Shown: positions 8,616-19,141, counted from the first letter of the stretch. The stretch: DNA of 64,000 nucleotides from Alphaproteobacteria bacterium (GCA_017467515.1 JAFUSU010000004.1:64621-128620); one strand, 5' to 3'. Numbers and translations are program-made. The notes: generated by a model not told the origin, from the letters alone.

Positions 8616-11600
8616 AAGAACAAAGAGAATATTTAACTCGTTCTGAAAGTTATGTGAAAAAAACCAACCATATCATTTTGATGGTTGGTATAATCTCTTT
8701 GGCTATTTTTATTTTTGGTTTGCTTCTTATCTTAAGAGAAGAAGAACCCGAAGAACAGTATACAGCCCCCGTATTCACATCTAATGATGATGCCTTAGGG
8801 GCGCAGGAAGATACCGGCCCTCAGGAATCAATAGAGTTTGAAACACTTGAACAAGGCGAAATTCCTATTACGACAACACCGGATCCTGTTGAACTAGGAC
8901 AGGTTGTTTTAGGCACAGAAGCAAAAAATGTTTTGACTATTGGAACAACGGGAAAAATATCAGTTCGGATTATTTCTGTGCAACTTGCCGAACCTCCTTT
9001 TGACGGTTTTAATTTTAAAGAAAACTGCGCCGATAAAGTTTTAAGAGGGCATGAAACCTGTGATGTAACAATGTCTTGGGTTCCGATTGTGCCCGGAAAT
9101 GTCCAGAATAACTTTATTATCACTTGGCGTGAAACGAATTTAAGTTCTTCCAGCAATAAATCTCAGAAAATTCCCGTTACGGGAAAAGCTGTTCGTAAAG
9201 AAGATTGTAATTTTTGTGATACATCAAGTATAGCGGGTAGTAAAGGTGCCGATAAACCGGGGCAAAACGTCAGGTATGCGATTGGACCGAACGGAGAAAT
9301 AATCGGAACAATAGATGAAGACGGATATGTGCGCGATGCAAACGGAAATGTGATCGGTCGCGTTAATGCCAATGGGATGGTTGTTGATGAAAACGGTAAT
9401 ATTATAGGTGTGGCAGAAAATCAACGTCTTGTTTATGATGCAAACGGAAATGTGATCGGACGCGTTTTGGCAGATGGTACCGTTGTTGATGAAAACGGAA
9501 ATATCATAGGAAAAATGCTTCCGGACGGAACGGTTGTGGATAATGATGGAAATGTTATTGGAAAAGCCGTGGATGCCGGTTTTGTTTATGATGAAAATGG
9601 GAATATTATCGGTCGTGTTTTGTCAGACGGCAGCGTGGTTGATAAAGATGGTAACGTCATCGGTCGATTAAATCAAAACGGTGAAGTTGTCGGTTTGGAT
9701 GGACGGATTATCGGTCGTGTCAGTAAGCAAGGACGTGTAGCGATAGATAAAGACGGTAAAGTTCTTGGAATAGTAATGCCTGATGGCTCTGTTGTTGACA
9801 AGAACGGTAATGTCGTTGGCTATATTGATAAGAACGGCAATGTTATTACTAAAAATATTAAGGGACAGGCTGATGAAAATCGTCGACTTGTTTATGATGC
9901 AAACGGAAATGTTATCGGATATGTCAATCCTGACGGCAGTGTTGTCGATAAAAATGGTAAGGTCATAGGAAAAATGCTTCCGGACGGAACGGTCGTGGAT
10001 AATGAGGGCAATGTTATCGGTAAAGCTGCTGCGTCAAAGGGAAAAGAGCGTATTCTTTATGATTCAAACGGAAAAATAATCGGCAGAATAGATGCGGAAG
10101 GAAATATGTATGATGCCAACGGTAAATTAATCGGAAAAATTAAGCCGGATGGATCGATTGTCGATTTAAAAGGAAATGTCATCGGTAAAATAGATAAAGA
10201 TGGCAATATGTACGATGCAAACGGCAAGTTAATTGGAAAAGTTAAGGATTTGGCCTCAACCGCAAAACAAGTTTTGTATGATGCTGATGGTAGAGTTATA
10301 GGCTACGTTGATGCAGACGGTAATATGTATGATGCCAACGGAAATGTTGTTGGAAAAGTTCTTGCTGATGGAACAATGGTTGATAAAAACGGAAATGTTG
10401 TCGGAAAAATTGATAAAGATGGTAATATCTATGATGCTAAAGGAAATATTATAGGAAAAGCAAAGAAAAAATCATCACCTCAGATTGCTTATGACAAAGA
10501 TGGTAATATTATTGGCTATATAGATGAAAACGGTAATGTTATTGATACCAACGGTAACATTATTGGACAAGTCAGATCTGACGGTTCAATAGTGGATAAA
10601 GACGGCAATGTTATCGGCTATGCTTCGGAAATGACAGTGGGGGATTTACGCAGATTAGCCTATGATAAAGATGGTAATGTTATCGGTTATATAGATGAAA
10701 ACGGTAATGTTGTTGACTTTAACGGTAATGTTCTCGGAAAAATGCTTGAAGATGGAACTTTAGTTGATGAAAATGGTAATGTCTTGGGCAAGGCGGGAGA
10801 TTTCGTTAATTTAGTTTTAGATAAAGATGGTAATATTGTCGGCTATGCAACATCAGACGGGCAAATTTATGATGATAAAGGTGAACTAATCGGTTATATA
10901 GATGCCCAAGGGAATATTATCAGTAAATATAATCGAAATATAGGTGCCTTAGTTCAAACAAATATGCTTCCGGTAACGCCGGATGGTAATATTTTGGGGG
11001 AAGTTACCAATCAGGGAACGGTTGAAAAAGATGGACAAGTCTTAGGACGCGTTTTGGCAAACGGTTTGGTCAAAGATGCTGCCGGTTCGGAAGTTGTTGC
11101 TAAATTGGTGCGAAGTGGGTTAGCTATCGGTTTCGGATGTAAAAATATAGGTTACCTCGATAAATCCGGAAAAATAATGAAAGGCAATGCCGATACCAAA
11201 TTGCGCATTATGTTTGACGGTGTTGTTGTTGATAATAACGGAAATTATGTCGGAGAAATCAGTAAAACAGGTCCGGTTTATGATAATTCTTGCACATTTT
11301 TAGGTAATGCAGGAACGGACGGAATAGTCAGAACAACAGAAGGAACGTATGTTGGTTGCTTAAATCCGGATGGAACGGTCTTAAATGAGCAAGGTGACAT
11401 TGTTGGTGCTGTCCGTCGACAAGGTGTTGCTGTCGGAACCGATGGACGGTACTTAGGCCGTATATCTGAAGAAAATTATATTCTGAATTCAAAATCAGAA
11501 AAAATAGGGTGTGTAGGAATTAATGGTGATGTTTTTAATTCAGATAAACAATATATTGGGCATATTTTAGAAAAAACATACGCTTACGATTTACAAGGCA

Positions 11601-12805
11601 ATTTTCTGAATATCGTTGATTCTTACGGTCATGTAGGTATGGCAGGACGAGAGCCCGGGCAAATTTTTATCGGTAAATTGGTCGCAAATTCTAAAAACGA
11701 GGTTATTGGTGTTTTAATGGCTGAACAAACAGCTTTTATAGACGCTTTCGGTAATTTCATCGGAAGATTATTTCCTAATGGCAGTGTCTATAATATGAAA
11801 GGAGCAAATCTCGGCAAGATAACGGGAGACGGATACGGATTTTTAAATCGTCGATTAGTTATTCCTGTCGAAATAGGCCAAATTGTAGATTTTAACGGTA
11901 AGGGAATAGGTCTGACAACATACGATGGTAAAGTTGTTAACCCGTATGGGACACTCTTGGGACAAATAGATGGTAAAGGAAATTTCTTTAATGACAAAGG
12001 CGTGTATGTCGGTGGATTGGTTAAAACGGGCGCCGCAGTCGGTTATGATGGTCGTTATTTGGGGTATAGTTTACGTAACGGAGAAATCATCAGTACGGAT
12101 AGTAAGGTGGTCGGGCATACAACTTCTGACGGTAAAGTTGTTGATGTCAAAGGAAAACTCATTGGGGAAATTTTACCTGAAAACATTCTGATTGATATTT
12201 GGGGGCATTACCAAGGATATACAAATATGTATGGGGATGTTTTAAATATGAATAATGAAACGATTTCAGCAATTTTACCGGGGGGATCTTCTGATAAAAA
12301 TTTAACATTGTTACGGAGAGGCGCGGTTATTGATTTTGGTGGTAATGTCCAAGGCGTGGTTCAACCTGATGGAATTGTTTCCGATAAAGAAAATGTTGAA
12401 ATAGGACGGGTATTGTCTGACGGACAGGTGATTAGCGCGAACGGTAAACTGTTAGGTGATATAATTGATGGAGATATTGTTGTAGACAACGCAGATAAGG
12501 TGGTCGGATATATTAATTTTGACGGTAAAATTATCAATCAAAGCGGAACGATGGTCGGAAAAGTTATTTCAAATGATTTAGCTGTTGATAATAATGAAAA
12601 TATCTTAGGTAAAATATATAAAATTGGTGCTACAATACTTGACAATGAGGGTAAGTATGTCGGTCGCTTAAATGCCAAAGGTATTGTCGTTGATGAATAT
12701 GGAAAAAACAGTGGGTATATAAAAAATAACGGAACATTTGTGAATCTTGATAAAAAAATATCAGGATACGCACTGCCTGAAGTTGCAAAAAACAGAAGAA
12801 ACTAA
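8612..12805 (+). CDS. Giant repeat protein: N-terminal membrane anchor, Ig-like domain and many 17-residue repeats; probable N-terminal half of a split VirB10
   Basis: A 1397-residue protein with a short cytoplasmic tail, one membrane segment at about 20-43 and then an acidic linker, the layout of a VirB10 N-terminus. Residues about 75-195 form a beta-rich, Ig/ASH-like domain with Cys pairs and a closing VTGKAV strand. From about residue 222 to the end the protein is built of a 17-residue repeat of the form V-[VY]-D-x-x-G-N-[VI]-I-G-x-[VI]-x-x-[DN]-G-x. By length there is room for about 65-70 copies; they are nearly identical up to about residue 770 and degenerate afterwards while keeping the 17-residue register. 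It has no VirB10 C-terminal domain: that is in the next gene, 19 bases on. It overlaps the VirB9 stop by four bases. Confidence 0.8.
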   Translation: MKEQREYLTRSESYVKKTNHIILMVGIISLAIFIFGLLLILREEEPEEQYTAPVFTSNDDALGAQEDTGPQESIEFETLEQGEIPITTTPDPVELGQVVLGTEAKNVLTIGTTGKISVRIISVQLAEPPFDGFNFKENCADKVLRGHETCDVTMSWVPIVPGNVQNNFIITWRETNLSSSSNKSQKIPVTGKAVRKEDCNFCDTSSIAGSKGADKPGQNVRYAIGPNGEIIGTIDEDGYVRDANGNVIGRVNANGMVVDENGNIIGVAENQRLVYDANGNVIGRVLADGTVVDENGNIIGKMLPDGTVVDNDGNVIGKAVDAGFVYDENGNIIGRVLSDGSVVDKDGNVIGRLNQNGEVVGLDGRIIGRVSKQGRVAIDKDGKVLGIVMPDGSVVDKNGNVVGYIDKNGNVITKNIKGQADENRRLVYDANGNVIGYVNPDGSVVDKNGKVIGKMLPDGTVVDNEGNVIGKAAASKGKERILYDSNGKIIGRIDAEGNMYDANGKLIGKIKPDGSIVDLKGNVIGKIDKDGNMYDANGKLIGKVKDLASTAKQVLYDADGRVIGYVDADGNMYDANGNVVGKVLADGTMVDKNGNVVGKIDKDGNIYDAKGNIIGKAKKKSSPQIAYDKDGNIIGYIDENGNVIDTNGNIIGQVRSDGSIVDKDGNVIGYASEMTVGDLRRLAYDKDGNVIGYIDENGNVVDFNGNVLGKMLEDGTLVDENGNVLGKAGDFVNLVLDKDGNIVGYATSDGQIYDDKGELIGYIDAQGNIISKYNRNIGALVQTNMLPVTPDGNILGEVTNQGTVEKDGQVLGRVLANGLVKDAAGSEVVAKLVRSGLAIGFGCKNIGYLDKSGKIMKGNADTKLRIMFDGVVVDNNGNYVGEISKTGPVYDNSCTFLGNAGTDGIVRTTEGTYVGCLNPDGTVLNEQGDIVGAVRRQGVAVGTDGRYLGRISEENYILNSKSEKIGCVGINGDVFNSDKQYIGHILEKTYAYDLQGNFLNIVDSYGHVGMAGREPGQIFIGKLVANSKNEVIGVLMAEQTAFIDAFGNFIGRLFPNGSVYNMKGANLGKITGDGYGFLNRRLVIPVEIGQIVDFNGKGIGLTTYDGKVVNPYGTLLGQIDGKGNFFNDKGVYVGGLVKTGAAVGYDGRYLGYSLRNGEIISTDSKVVGHTTSDGKVVDVKGKLIGEILPENILIDIWGHYQGYTNMYGDVLNMNNETISAILPGGSSDKNLTLLRRGAVIDFGGNVQGVVQPDGIVSDKENVEIGRVLSDGQVISANGKLLGDIIDGDIVVDNADKVVGYINFDGKIINQSGTMVGKVISNDLAVDNNENILGKIYKIGATILDNEGKYVGRLNAKGIVVDEYGKNSGYIKNNGTFVNLDKKISGYALPEVAKNRRN
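9271..12790 (+). repeat. 51-bp coding tandem repeat array, first half
   Basis: In-frame tandem repeat with a 51-base period (17 codons). Copies to about 10,920 are close in DNA as well as protein sequence; later copies keep the period but have diverged. Occasional units are lengthened by a few codons (for example near 10,030, 10,260 and 10,640), usually at the junction between groups of two or three units. Confidence 0.85.
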
Positions 12806-12824
12806 ATAGAGGAATTATTCTGAA

Positions 12825-15800
12825 ATGGTAAAAAAACAACTTTTTCAAAAAATGCTAACCATAGGTTTGATCTGTGGTGTTTTGTTTGCTGCCATAATTT
12901 CAGATACGTATGCTCAAGAAATTACTGCCATTAATTTTAACGGTGAGGTTATAGGTAAGGTTATTCCTGATGGTAAAGTTGTCGGTTTAGAAAATCAGCT
13001 TTTGGGTAATGTTACGGCAGACAGCTTAATCGTTGATTTTAACGGAAAAATTATCGGAGGTGTCGTTCCTCAGGGAATTGCTATCGGAAATGATAATAAG
13101 CCGTTGGGAAAGGTCGGTAATGACGGTACGGTTCGTCTGCCTTCCGGAAAAATTGTGGCGCATGTTTTGCCAAACGGTTTGGTTATTGATGAGTTTTATA
13201 ATATTAGTGGTGCCGTATTATTTCCGGGGTTAATCTATTCTGATGAAGGAACAACGATTGGTCGGTTTACCGGAAATGGGGCATATACAAATTTACAAGG
13301 ACAAGAAATCGGCTTTATTTCTCCTGACGGCTATGCTTTTCGTCGGATTGGCGGAGATTACTCGTTGGAAGGACGTTTGATTTCATCTAAAATGGTGATT
13401 TCTAATCAAGGTGAATTTATCGGCAGTATAGCGCCCGGTGGTGCTGTTACTAATTTTGAGGGGCAAACAATCGGTCACATTAAAGCAAACGGCTTTGTTT
13501 ATAATGAGGGCGAAAAGATCATTGGAAATATTGTTCGTAATAAATATGCACTGGATGATTTTGGTCGTTATTTAGGCTTGGTAACTTATAATGGAGAAGT
13601 TGTTAATCGAAATGATATTGTTGGTAAAATGCGTGCAGACAATATGATTGTTAATGATAGAGGCGAAGTTATAGGTTCCACTGTTGATATAGCCGCCACG
13701 GCAACGGATTTTTCAGGGGCTTATTTAGGGCGTATTATGCCGGAAGGAAAAATAGCTCGCGCCAAAGATATTATCGGTTATGTAGGGGCGCGTCGATTTG
13801 TTTATGATAATAATGGTAAACTTATAGGAAAACTTGTTAATTCAGGTCCTGTTTTTGATTACAAAGGGACGCTTGTCTATCAGGCATTGAAGAATGGTTC
13901 CGTAACCACGCTTGATGGAATGACGACAGGTTATATGCAGGATAATATTGCTTATGATAATACCGGCCGCGTTATCGGAGGCAGTTATAATAATATAATA
14001 TCAATTAATGAAAACAATAAAGCATTAGGAGTTGCCGGAATAAACGGTGTTGTTTATGACGGTAGTGAAAAAAAGTTTGTTTCTCCTTTTGGTTATATGT
14101 TTACGGCTGAAGGCAAAAATTCCGGTCGGGGTATTCCATTGTCTGCGTTATATGATGAAAGCGGTTCCGTTAACGCTTATATTATGCCGGGAGGCGATTT
14201 AATTGACAAAGAGGCTGTCGCCATCGGAAAGTTAACGCAATCAGGCATATCAATTAATGAGCGAAACGAAATTATCAGCAAAAATTTAAATTTTGAAAAC
14301 GCTGTTTCCAAAAGGGGCGAAATTATCGGTTCCGTCAGTGTAAGTAATATGATTAGCAAAGGTGATAGTTATATTGCTAAAATTTTACCGGATATGTCGG
14401 TTGTTGAAGATGCATCAAACACAAATTCTTTTGTAAGTCCGCAAATCGGTTCTGCATATAATAACAAAATGGCAATGGGCTTTAACGGGAATATTATCGG
14501 ATATACAAGTCCGGGAGGATATGTTCGGGATATGTCCGGAAGTTCCTTAGGTAAAATCCTCAATGGTAAGGATATTTTTGATAATAATAATACGCTGATC
14601 GGTCATACGGTGGATTATGCGTCAATTATTGATGATAAATGCAATTTTCTGGGTGTGATTACACCCAGAGGGTATGTTCGCAATTACCGAGATATTGTAC
14701 AAGGACGTGTTTTGCCAAACCGACAAGTCGTTAATGAAACAGGTGCCTATATGGGATATGCCGTTGAGCCGACGGCTATGATTAATTTTACGGGAAGCAT
14801 CATCGGTGTCGTTTCCGCAAATGGTCAAGTTTTGAATTACAATAATGAATTTTTAGGCTGTGTTGATCGCCGTGGCTATTTAAAAAACAGTGACGGTATT
14901 ACATTAGCGCATACGGTTGAGTATTATCCGGTTATAGATTTTAAGGGGAATTTTATCGGTCGAACATTGTTAAACGGGTCTGTGGCCAATGCAAAAAGTC
15001 AAATAATAGGTTATATGCAGCCGAATGGAAATGTTAATTCTAAAAATGGTCTGGCACTTGGTAATTTATTTAAATACAAAATAGCTTTTAATCTTCAAGA
15101 TAAATATATCGGTTATGTCGGGACAGATGGTGAGGTTATAAGCTCAAAAGGTGAAAAAATAGGCCAAGTTGATTTTTATGGTAATGTGATTAATAAAGGG
15201 CACAATGTCGGTTATGCGCTATATGATTTTTATATGTATGATGTTGACGGTAAAGTATTGGGTTATATTACAAAAGACGGCAATGTTCTATCCCCGATAG
15301 GCAGCCACATCGGAGAATTAAAACAAGGATTTTTAATTGATAAAGATAATCAATTGATAGGCAGGGGAAATAGAGATTATTTAATCAGAGATAACAGTGA
15401 TCAAGTCTTGGGAGAATTAAATCTCAAAGGAGAATTAATTAATTTTGACGGACAATTGTTGGGAACGTTGAATGCAAAAGGAGAATTGGTTACCAATAGC
15501 GGCAGATATATAGCAAAAGCGCATCCTCTTCAATATTATCACGCACAATCATATATGACAAAACTTTATGATGCTAATGGCAGATTTATAGGCTATGTTG
15601 ATGCTAACGGCAATGTTGTTGATGAAAACGGTAATGCAATCGGAAAGCTCTTAGAAAATGGTGATATTGTTGATTTGGAAGGCAATATCATTGCTCAGAC
15701 CAACAATGAAAAATATGTTTATGATGAAAACGGTAATATTATCGGTAAGGTTCTCTCCGATGGGACGGTCGTTGATTTAGATGGTAATATTATCGGACGT

Positions 15801-18800
15801 GTTTTGGCCGATGGAACAGTCGTTGATAAAAATGGAAAAATTATCGGTAAAGCAGATGTCAGTGACTTGGTTTTTGATAAAGATGGTAATGTCATAGGTC
15901 GGGTTTTAGCCGATGGATCGGTTGTTGATTTGGCCGGTAATGTCATTGGTAAGGTTCGTCCGGATGGAACGGTCGTTGATAAAGATGGCAATGTTATCGG
16001 TAAGGCCGATGTCAGTAAGTTGGCTTTTGATGATGCCGGAAATGTGATCGGTCGTATTATGCCGGATGGAACGGTTGTTGATAAAAATGGGAACATTATA
16101 GGTAGTTCGGAAGACGATAATTTAGTTTATGACTTGCAATGCAATATCATTGGTCGATTACAGATGGATGGAACGGCACAGGGACTTAGCGGTAAGATTA
16201 TCGGAACCTTTGGTAAAGATGGCAAAGTTGTCGATGAAAATGGTTTGTTTGTCGGCTACACATATACAGATACTTTTATTCGAAATAAGAAAGGAAACAT
16301 TATCGGTCGCATAAAATCAAACGGTGGCGCTGTTGATAAAAATAATAAAATTATAGGTCGTATTAAGTTTAACGGTGAAGTCGTCAATAAGTTAGATAAG
16401 GTTATCGGATACGCTGATGCGGGTAATTTCATCTTTGATAAGAGTGATTTTGTAATCGGTCGAATGAATCGTTTAGGTGAGGCGCTTGATATAAAAGGCA
16501 AAAAAGTAGGAAATATTACATCTAACGGTGAGGTTGTTGATAGTAAAGGGAACAGTTTTGGTCGGACAGACGTTTCAAAATATGCTTTTGATCGAAAGGG
16601 AAGCTTCTTAGGACGCTTAAACAGTAAAGGTGAGATTATTAACAAAGATTGTAAGATTGTTGATGCTCAAGATAAAGAAATCTACGTTTATGATGAATAC
16701 GGCAATATTATTGGTCGTGTTCTAAGTGACGGTACAGTTGTTGATATGGATGGTAATGTTATCGGTAAAGTTCGTCCGGATGGTTCGGTTGTTGACGAAG
16801 AAGGTAAACTTCTTGGCTATGCAGATGTTAAAAATTTAGTCTTTGATAAAGACGGCAACGTTATTGGACGCATTTTAGCCGATGGTTCTGTTGTTGATAA
16901 GGATGGTAATGTTATCGGTAAAGTTGGAGATAACGGCGTAGTATATGATAAAGATGGTAAGGAAATAGGAACAACCGCCCAAAACCAATTTGTTTACGAT
17001 GATAACGGTAATATTATCGGCCGTTTATTACCGGATGGGACCGTTGTCGATTTGAACGGTAATTTGCTCGGACGTATTAATGCCAACGGTGAAGTTGTCG
17101 ATGAAAACGGAAACATCATAGGTACTGTTGATAAAGCAAATTTGGTTTATGATGAAAACGGTAAAGTCATCGGACGCGTTTTAGCGGACGGAACGGTTGT
17201 CGATTTAAATGGTAATGTTATCGGTCGAGTTTTGGCTGACGGAACGGTTATTGATAAAGAAGGAAATATTATCGGTAAGGCCGATGTCAGTCATTTAGCT
17301 TTTGATGAAAACGGTAATGTTATCGGAACGATAATGCCGGACGGTACGGTTGTTGATGAAAATGGAAATGTTATTGGTAAAGTCTTAAAAGATGGAACCA
17401 TTGTGGATAAGAATGGTAAAATAATAGGGCGTGCAGATACTTCTAAATTTGTTTATGATGAAGATGGAAATATTATCGGGCGTGTTTTACCGGATGGAAC
17501 GGTGATAGACTTGGAAGGAAAAGTTATCGGGAAAATGACGGAAGACGGATCTGTCGTTGATCTTAATGGAAATGTTATTGGATATGTCGGTAAAAATAAG
17601 CTGTTGGATCCTTTTGATAATAGCACGGGAAGAAGAAAGGTATGGTTTAGCCGCTCTCGAGATCCCAGTCTGAAAAGCAAAGAAAAAGAAAATTTACCCA
17701 AAGTCGGTTTGTCACCCATTTCAGACAAAGAAGTTGAAAAATATCGTAAAGCGCTTGGGGTTGCTTTAACACCGGATGGTGAATATTTAGGCGAAATTAT
17801 GGAAGACGGTTCTGTTGTTAATAAAGAAGGAAAAGTAATAGGTCATCGTACGCCTGACGGTTTGATTGTAGACAACGAAGGTGCTTTAATAGGAATTGAA
17901 GAAATTGAGCGTCCACAGGTTGCCGAGGAAATGTTTGTTCCTCAGGGAACCTTTGGGACAGGTGGTGCTTACGGAATGGGAACCGGCCCCGGGCAAAATT
18001 TAGGTCCCGGCGGAGGTTTTGGTCCGGGGGAGAGATACGATCCTCAGCGAGCCGCGGCACTGGGCGCTGCTCAACAGTTCAGAAGAACGGGAATACAGGT
18101 TGGAAAGATAAGCTCGAATGCTGATAGAAATGCTTTTGACGGAATGCAGGAAGATTGGTCAGACCAAGGTGTGTCTAAAACGATTTCTTCTTGGCGCGTC
18201 AATATGAGTGAAATGATTTTGGCGGATAAAGCAATTCCTGCCGTAATTGCCCGATCTATTGACAGCAATCATCCGACGCCGGTTACCGCTTATGTTGAAA
18301 GAAATGTATATGCGGAAGAGGGGCGGAATATCATTATTCCGGCAGGCAGCCATTTAATCGGAACATTGGGCGGACTAACAGGAACCTCAGAAACAACGTC
18401 TGTTTCTGCAAAAGTATCAATTACTTGGGAAAGGTTAATTCGTCCGGATGGCTCAATGTTTAAATTTAACGGTATAACGGCAGACGCTCAGGGTAGAGGA
18501 GGAGCTTTAGGTTATTTGGATCAGCAATTATTCAAAAAATATACATTACCGATTATGACAACAGCTTTGACCAGTTATGCTTCGTATATGATGGCAGATG
18601 ATAAAAATTCGGATGGTGAGATCGAAACGCCTAAACAACAAGCGGCCAATGATGCTCGCGATAACTTCTTGTCTGATATGAAGCAAATTTTTGAGCAAAT
18701 TTTAGCCGATAAGGCAAATATAAAGCCGTTAACCTATGTTCCTGCCGGTACGCGTATTATTATTTATCCAAACACGGATTTATGGATAAAAACAGAAAAG

Positions 18801-19130
18801 AGAAGCGATAAGAAAATTGGTTCAGGAACTTTCGAGGGAGAAGCCGGCGGACGCGTCTTGATTGATGATAAAGCAAGAGCAAAGCAAAGAGCAGAATCAA
18901 ATGCTCGAGCAGAAGTTGTTTATAATGCGGGTGAATCTACACCGGTATCTTCATCAGGCGATGAAAATAGACCGGTCTTGATTGACGACAGAGCTAAAGC
19001 ACAGCAAAGAAGCAACAGTAAGGCCTCTGCCGGAGCTTTACCGCCACCGCCGCCTTCAACACCAGCGCCGACATCAACCCCATCGTCATCACAATCAAGC
19101 TCAACAAGCAGCATTCCGCAATTATTCTGA
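12825..19130 (+). CDS. virB10: Giant repeat protein with a C-terminal VirB10/TrbI domain
   Basis: VirB10 spans the envelope and forms the outer-membrane cap of the secretion channel. This 2101-residue protein starts behind a GAGG box with a cleavable signal peptide ending TYAQ (about 31) instead of the usual inner-membrane anchor. The 17-residue repeat then fills residues about 32-1590 (room for about 90 copies), degenerate first and almost perfect from about 910 onward; two further units lie at about 1645-1690. After a Gly-rich linker, residues about 1750-1990 are a VirB10/TrbI domain: VIARSIDS, PVTAYVERNVY, IIIPAGSHLIG, ITWERLIRPDG, and finally PAGTRIIIYPNTDLWI. The tail holds two VLIDD-[KR]-A-[RK]-A units and a Pro/Ser-rich end. 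With the preceding gene it makes a two-chain VirB10 of about 3,500 residues. Confidence 0.85.
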   Translation: MVKKQLFQKMLTIGLICGVLFAAIISDTYAQEITAINFNGEVIGKVIPDGKVVGLENQLLGNVTADSLIVDFNGKIIGGVVPQGIAIGNDNKPLGKVGNDGTVRLPSGKIVAHVLPNGLVIDEFYNISGAVLFPGLIYSDEGTTIGRFTGNGAYTNLQGQEIGFISPDGYAFRRIGGDYSLEGRLISSKMVISNQGEFIGSIAPGGAVTNFEGQTIGHIKANGFVYNEGEKIIGNIVRNKYALDDFGRYLGLVTYNGEVVNRNDIVGKMRADNMIVNDRGEVIGSTVDIAATATDFSGAYLGRIMPEGKIARAKDIIGYVGARRFVYDNNGKLIGKLVNSGPVFDYKGTLVYQALKNGSVTTLDGMTTGYMQDNIAYDNTGRVIGGSYNNIISINENNKALGVAGINGVVYDGSEKKFVSPFGYMFTAEGKNSGRGIPLSALYDESGSVNAYIMPGGDLIDKEAVAIGKLTQSGISINERNEIISKNLNFENAVSKRGEIIGSVSVSNMISKGDSYIAKILPDMSVVEDASNTNSFVSPQIGSAYNNKMAMGFNGNIIGYTSPGGYVRDMSGSSLGKILNGKDIFDNNNTLIGHTVDYASIIDDKCNFLGVITPRGYVRNYRDIVQGRVLPNRQVVNETGAYMGYAVEPTAMINFTGSIIGVVSANGQVLNYNNEFLGCVDRRGYLKNSDGITLAHTVEYYPVIDFKGNFIGRTLLNGSVANAKSQIIGYMQPNGNVNSKNGLALGNLFKYKIAFNLQDKYIGYVGTDGEVISSKGEKIGQVDFYGNVINKGHNVGYALYDFYMYDVDGKVLGYITKDGNVLSPIGSHIGELKQGFLIDKDNQLIGRGNRDYLIRDNSDQVLGELNLKGELINFDGQLLGTLNAKGELVTNSGRYIAKAHPLQYYHAQSYMTKLYDANGRFIGYVDANGNVVDENGNAIGKLLENGDIVDLEGNIIAQTNNEKYVYDENGNIIGKVLSDGTVVDLDGNIIGRVLADGTVVDKNGKIIGKADVSDLVFDKDGNVIGRVLADGSVVDLAGNVIGKVRPDGTVVDKDGNVIGKADVSKLAFDDAGNVIGRIMPDGTVVDKNGNIIGSSEDDNLVYDLQCNIIGRLQMDGTAQGLSGKIIGTFGKDGKVVDENGLFVGYTYTDTFIRNKKGNIIGRIKSNGGAVDKNNKIIGRIKFNGEVVNKLDKVIGYADAGNFIFDKSDFVIGRMNRLGEALDIKGKKVGNITSNGEVVDSKGNSFGRTDVSKYAFDRKGSFLGRLNSKGEIINKDCKIVDAQDKEIYVYDEYGNIIGRVLSDGTVVDMDGNVIGKVRPDGSVVDEEGKLLGYADVKNLVFDKDGNVIGRILADGSVVDKDGNVIGKVGDNGVVYDKDGKEIGTTAQNQFVYDDNGNIIGRLLPDGTVVDLNGNLLGRINANGEVVDENGNIIGTVDKANLVYDENGKVIGRVLADGTVVDLNGNVIGRVLADGTVIDKEGNIIGKADVSHLAFDENGNVIGTIMPDGTVVDENGNVIGKVLKDGTIVDKNGKIIGRADTSKFVYDEDGNIIGRVLPDGTVIDLEGKVIGKMTEDGSVVDLNGNVIGYVGKNKLLDPFDNSTGRRKVWFSRSRDPSLKSKEKENLPKVGLSPISDKEVEKYRKALGVALTPDGEYLGEIMEDGSVVNKEGKVIGHRTPDGLIVDNEGALIGIEEIERPQVAEEMFVPQGTFGTGGAYGMGTGPGQNLGPGGGFGPGERYDPQRAAALGAAQQFRRTGIQVGKISSNADRNAFDGMQEDWSDQGVSKTISSWRVNMSEMILADKAIPAVIARSIDSNHPTPVTAYVERNVYAEEGRNIIIPAGSHLIGTLGGLTGTSETTSVSAKVSITWERLIRPDGSMFKFNGITADAQGRGGALGYLDQQLFKKYTLPIMTTALTSYASYMMADDKNSDGEIETPKQQAANDARDNFLSDMKQIFEQILADKANIKPLTYVPAGTRIIIYPNTDLWIKTEKRSDKKIGSGTFEGEAGGRVLIDDKARAKQRAESNARAEVVYNAGESTPVSSSGDENRPVLIDDRAKAQQRSNSKASAGALPPPPPSTPAPTSTPSSSQSSSTSSIPQLF
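12920..17900 (+). repeat. 51-bp coding tandem repeat array, second half
   Basis: The same 17-codon repeat as in the preceding gene. Here the order is reversed: copies from 12,920 to about 15,550 are degenerate, and those from about 15,560 to 17,600 are nearly uniform, with a patch of variants at about 16,130-16,680. Two isolated units lie at about 17,760-17,900. Long antisense open frames in this stretch are by-products of the biased repeat codons. Confidence 0.85.
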
Positions 19131-19141
19131 TAGGAGATAAG

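Noticed and set aside
12805-12825. A sequencing frameshift splitting one VirB10 gene
   Set aside because: The second gene has a GAGG ribosome site and a normal signal peptide, which a frameshift would not create; raw reads should still be inspected.
15719-16645. Long open frames antisense to the repeat gene
   Set aside because: They arise from the biased repeat codons and have low-complexity Pro/Leu/Ser-rich products without ribosome sites.
8612-19130. The repeat array as a CRISPR or non-coding satellite
   Set aside because: The period is 51 bases, keeps the reading frame for thousands of bases, has no unique spacers, and ends in a recognisable VirB10 domain.
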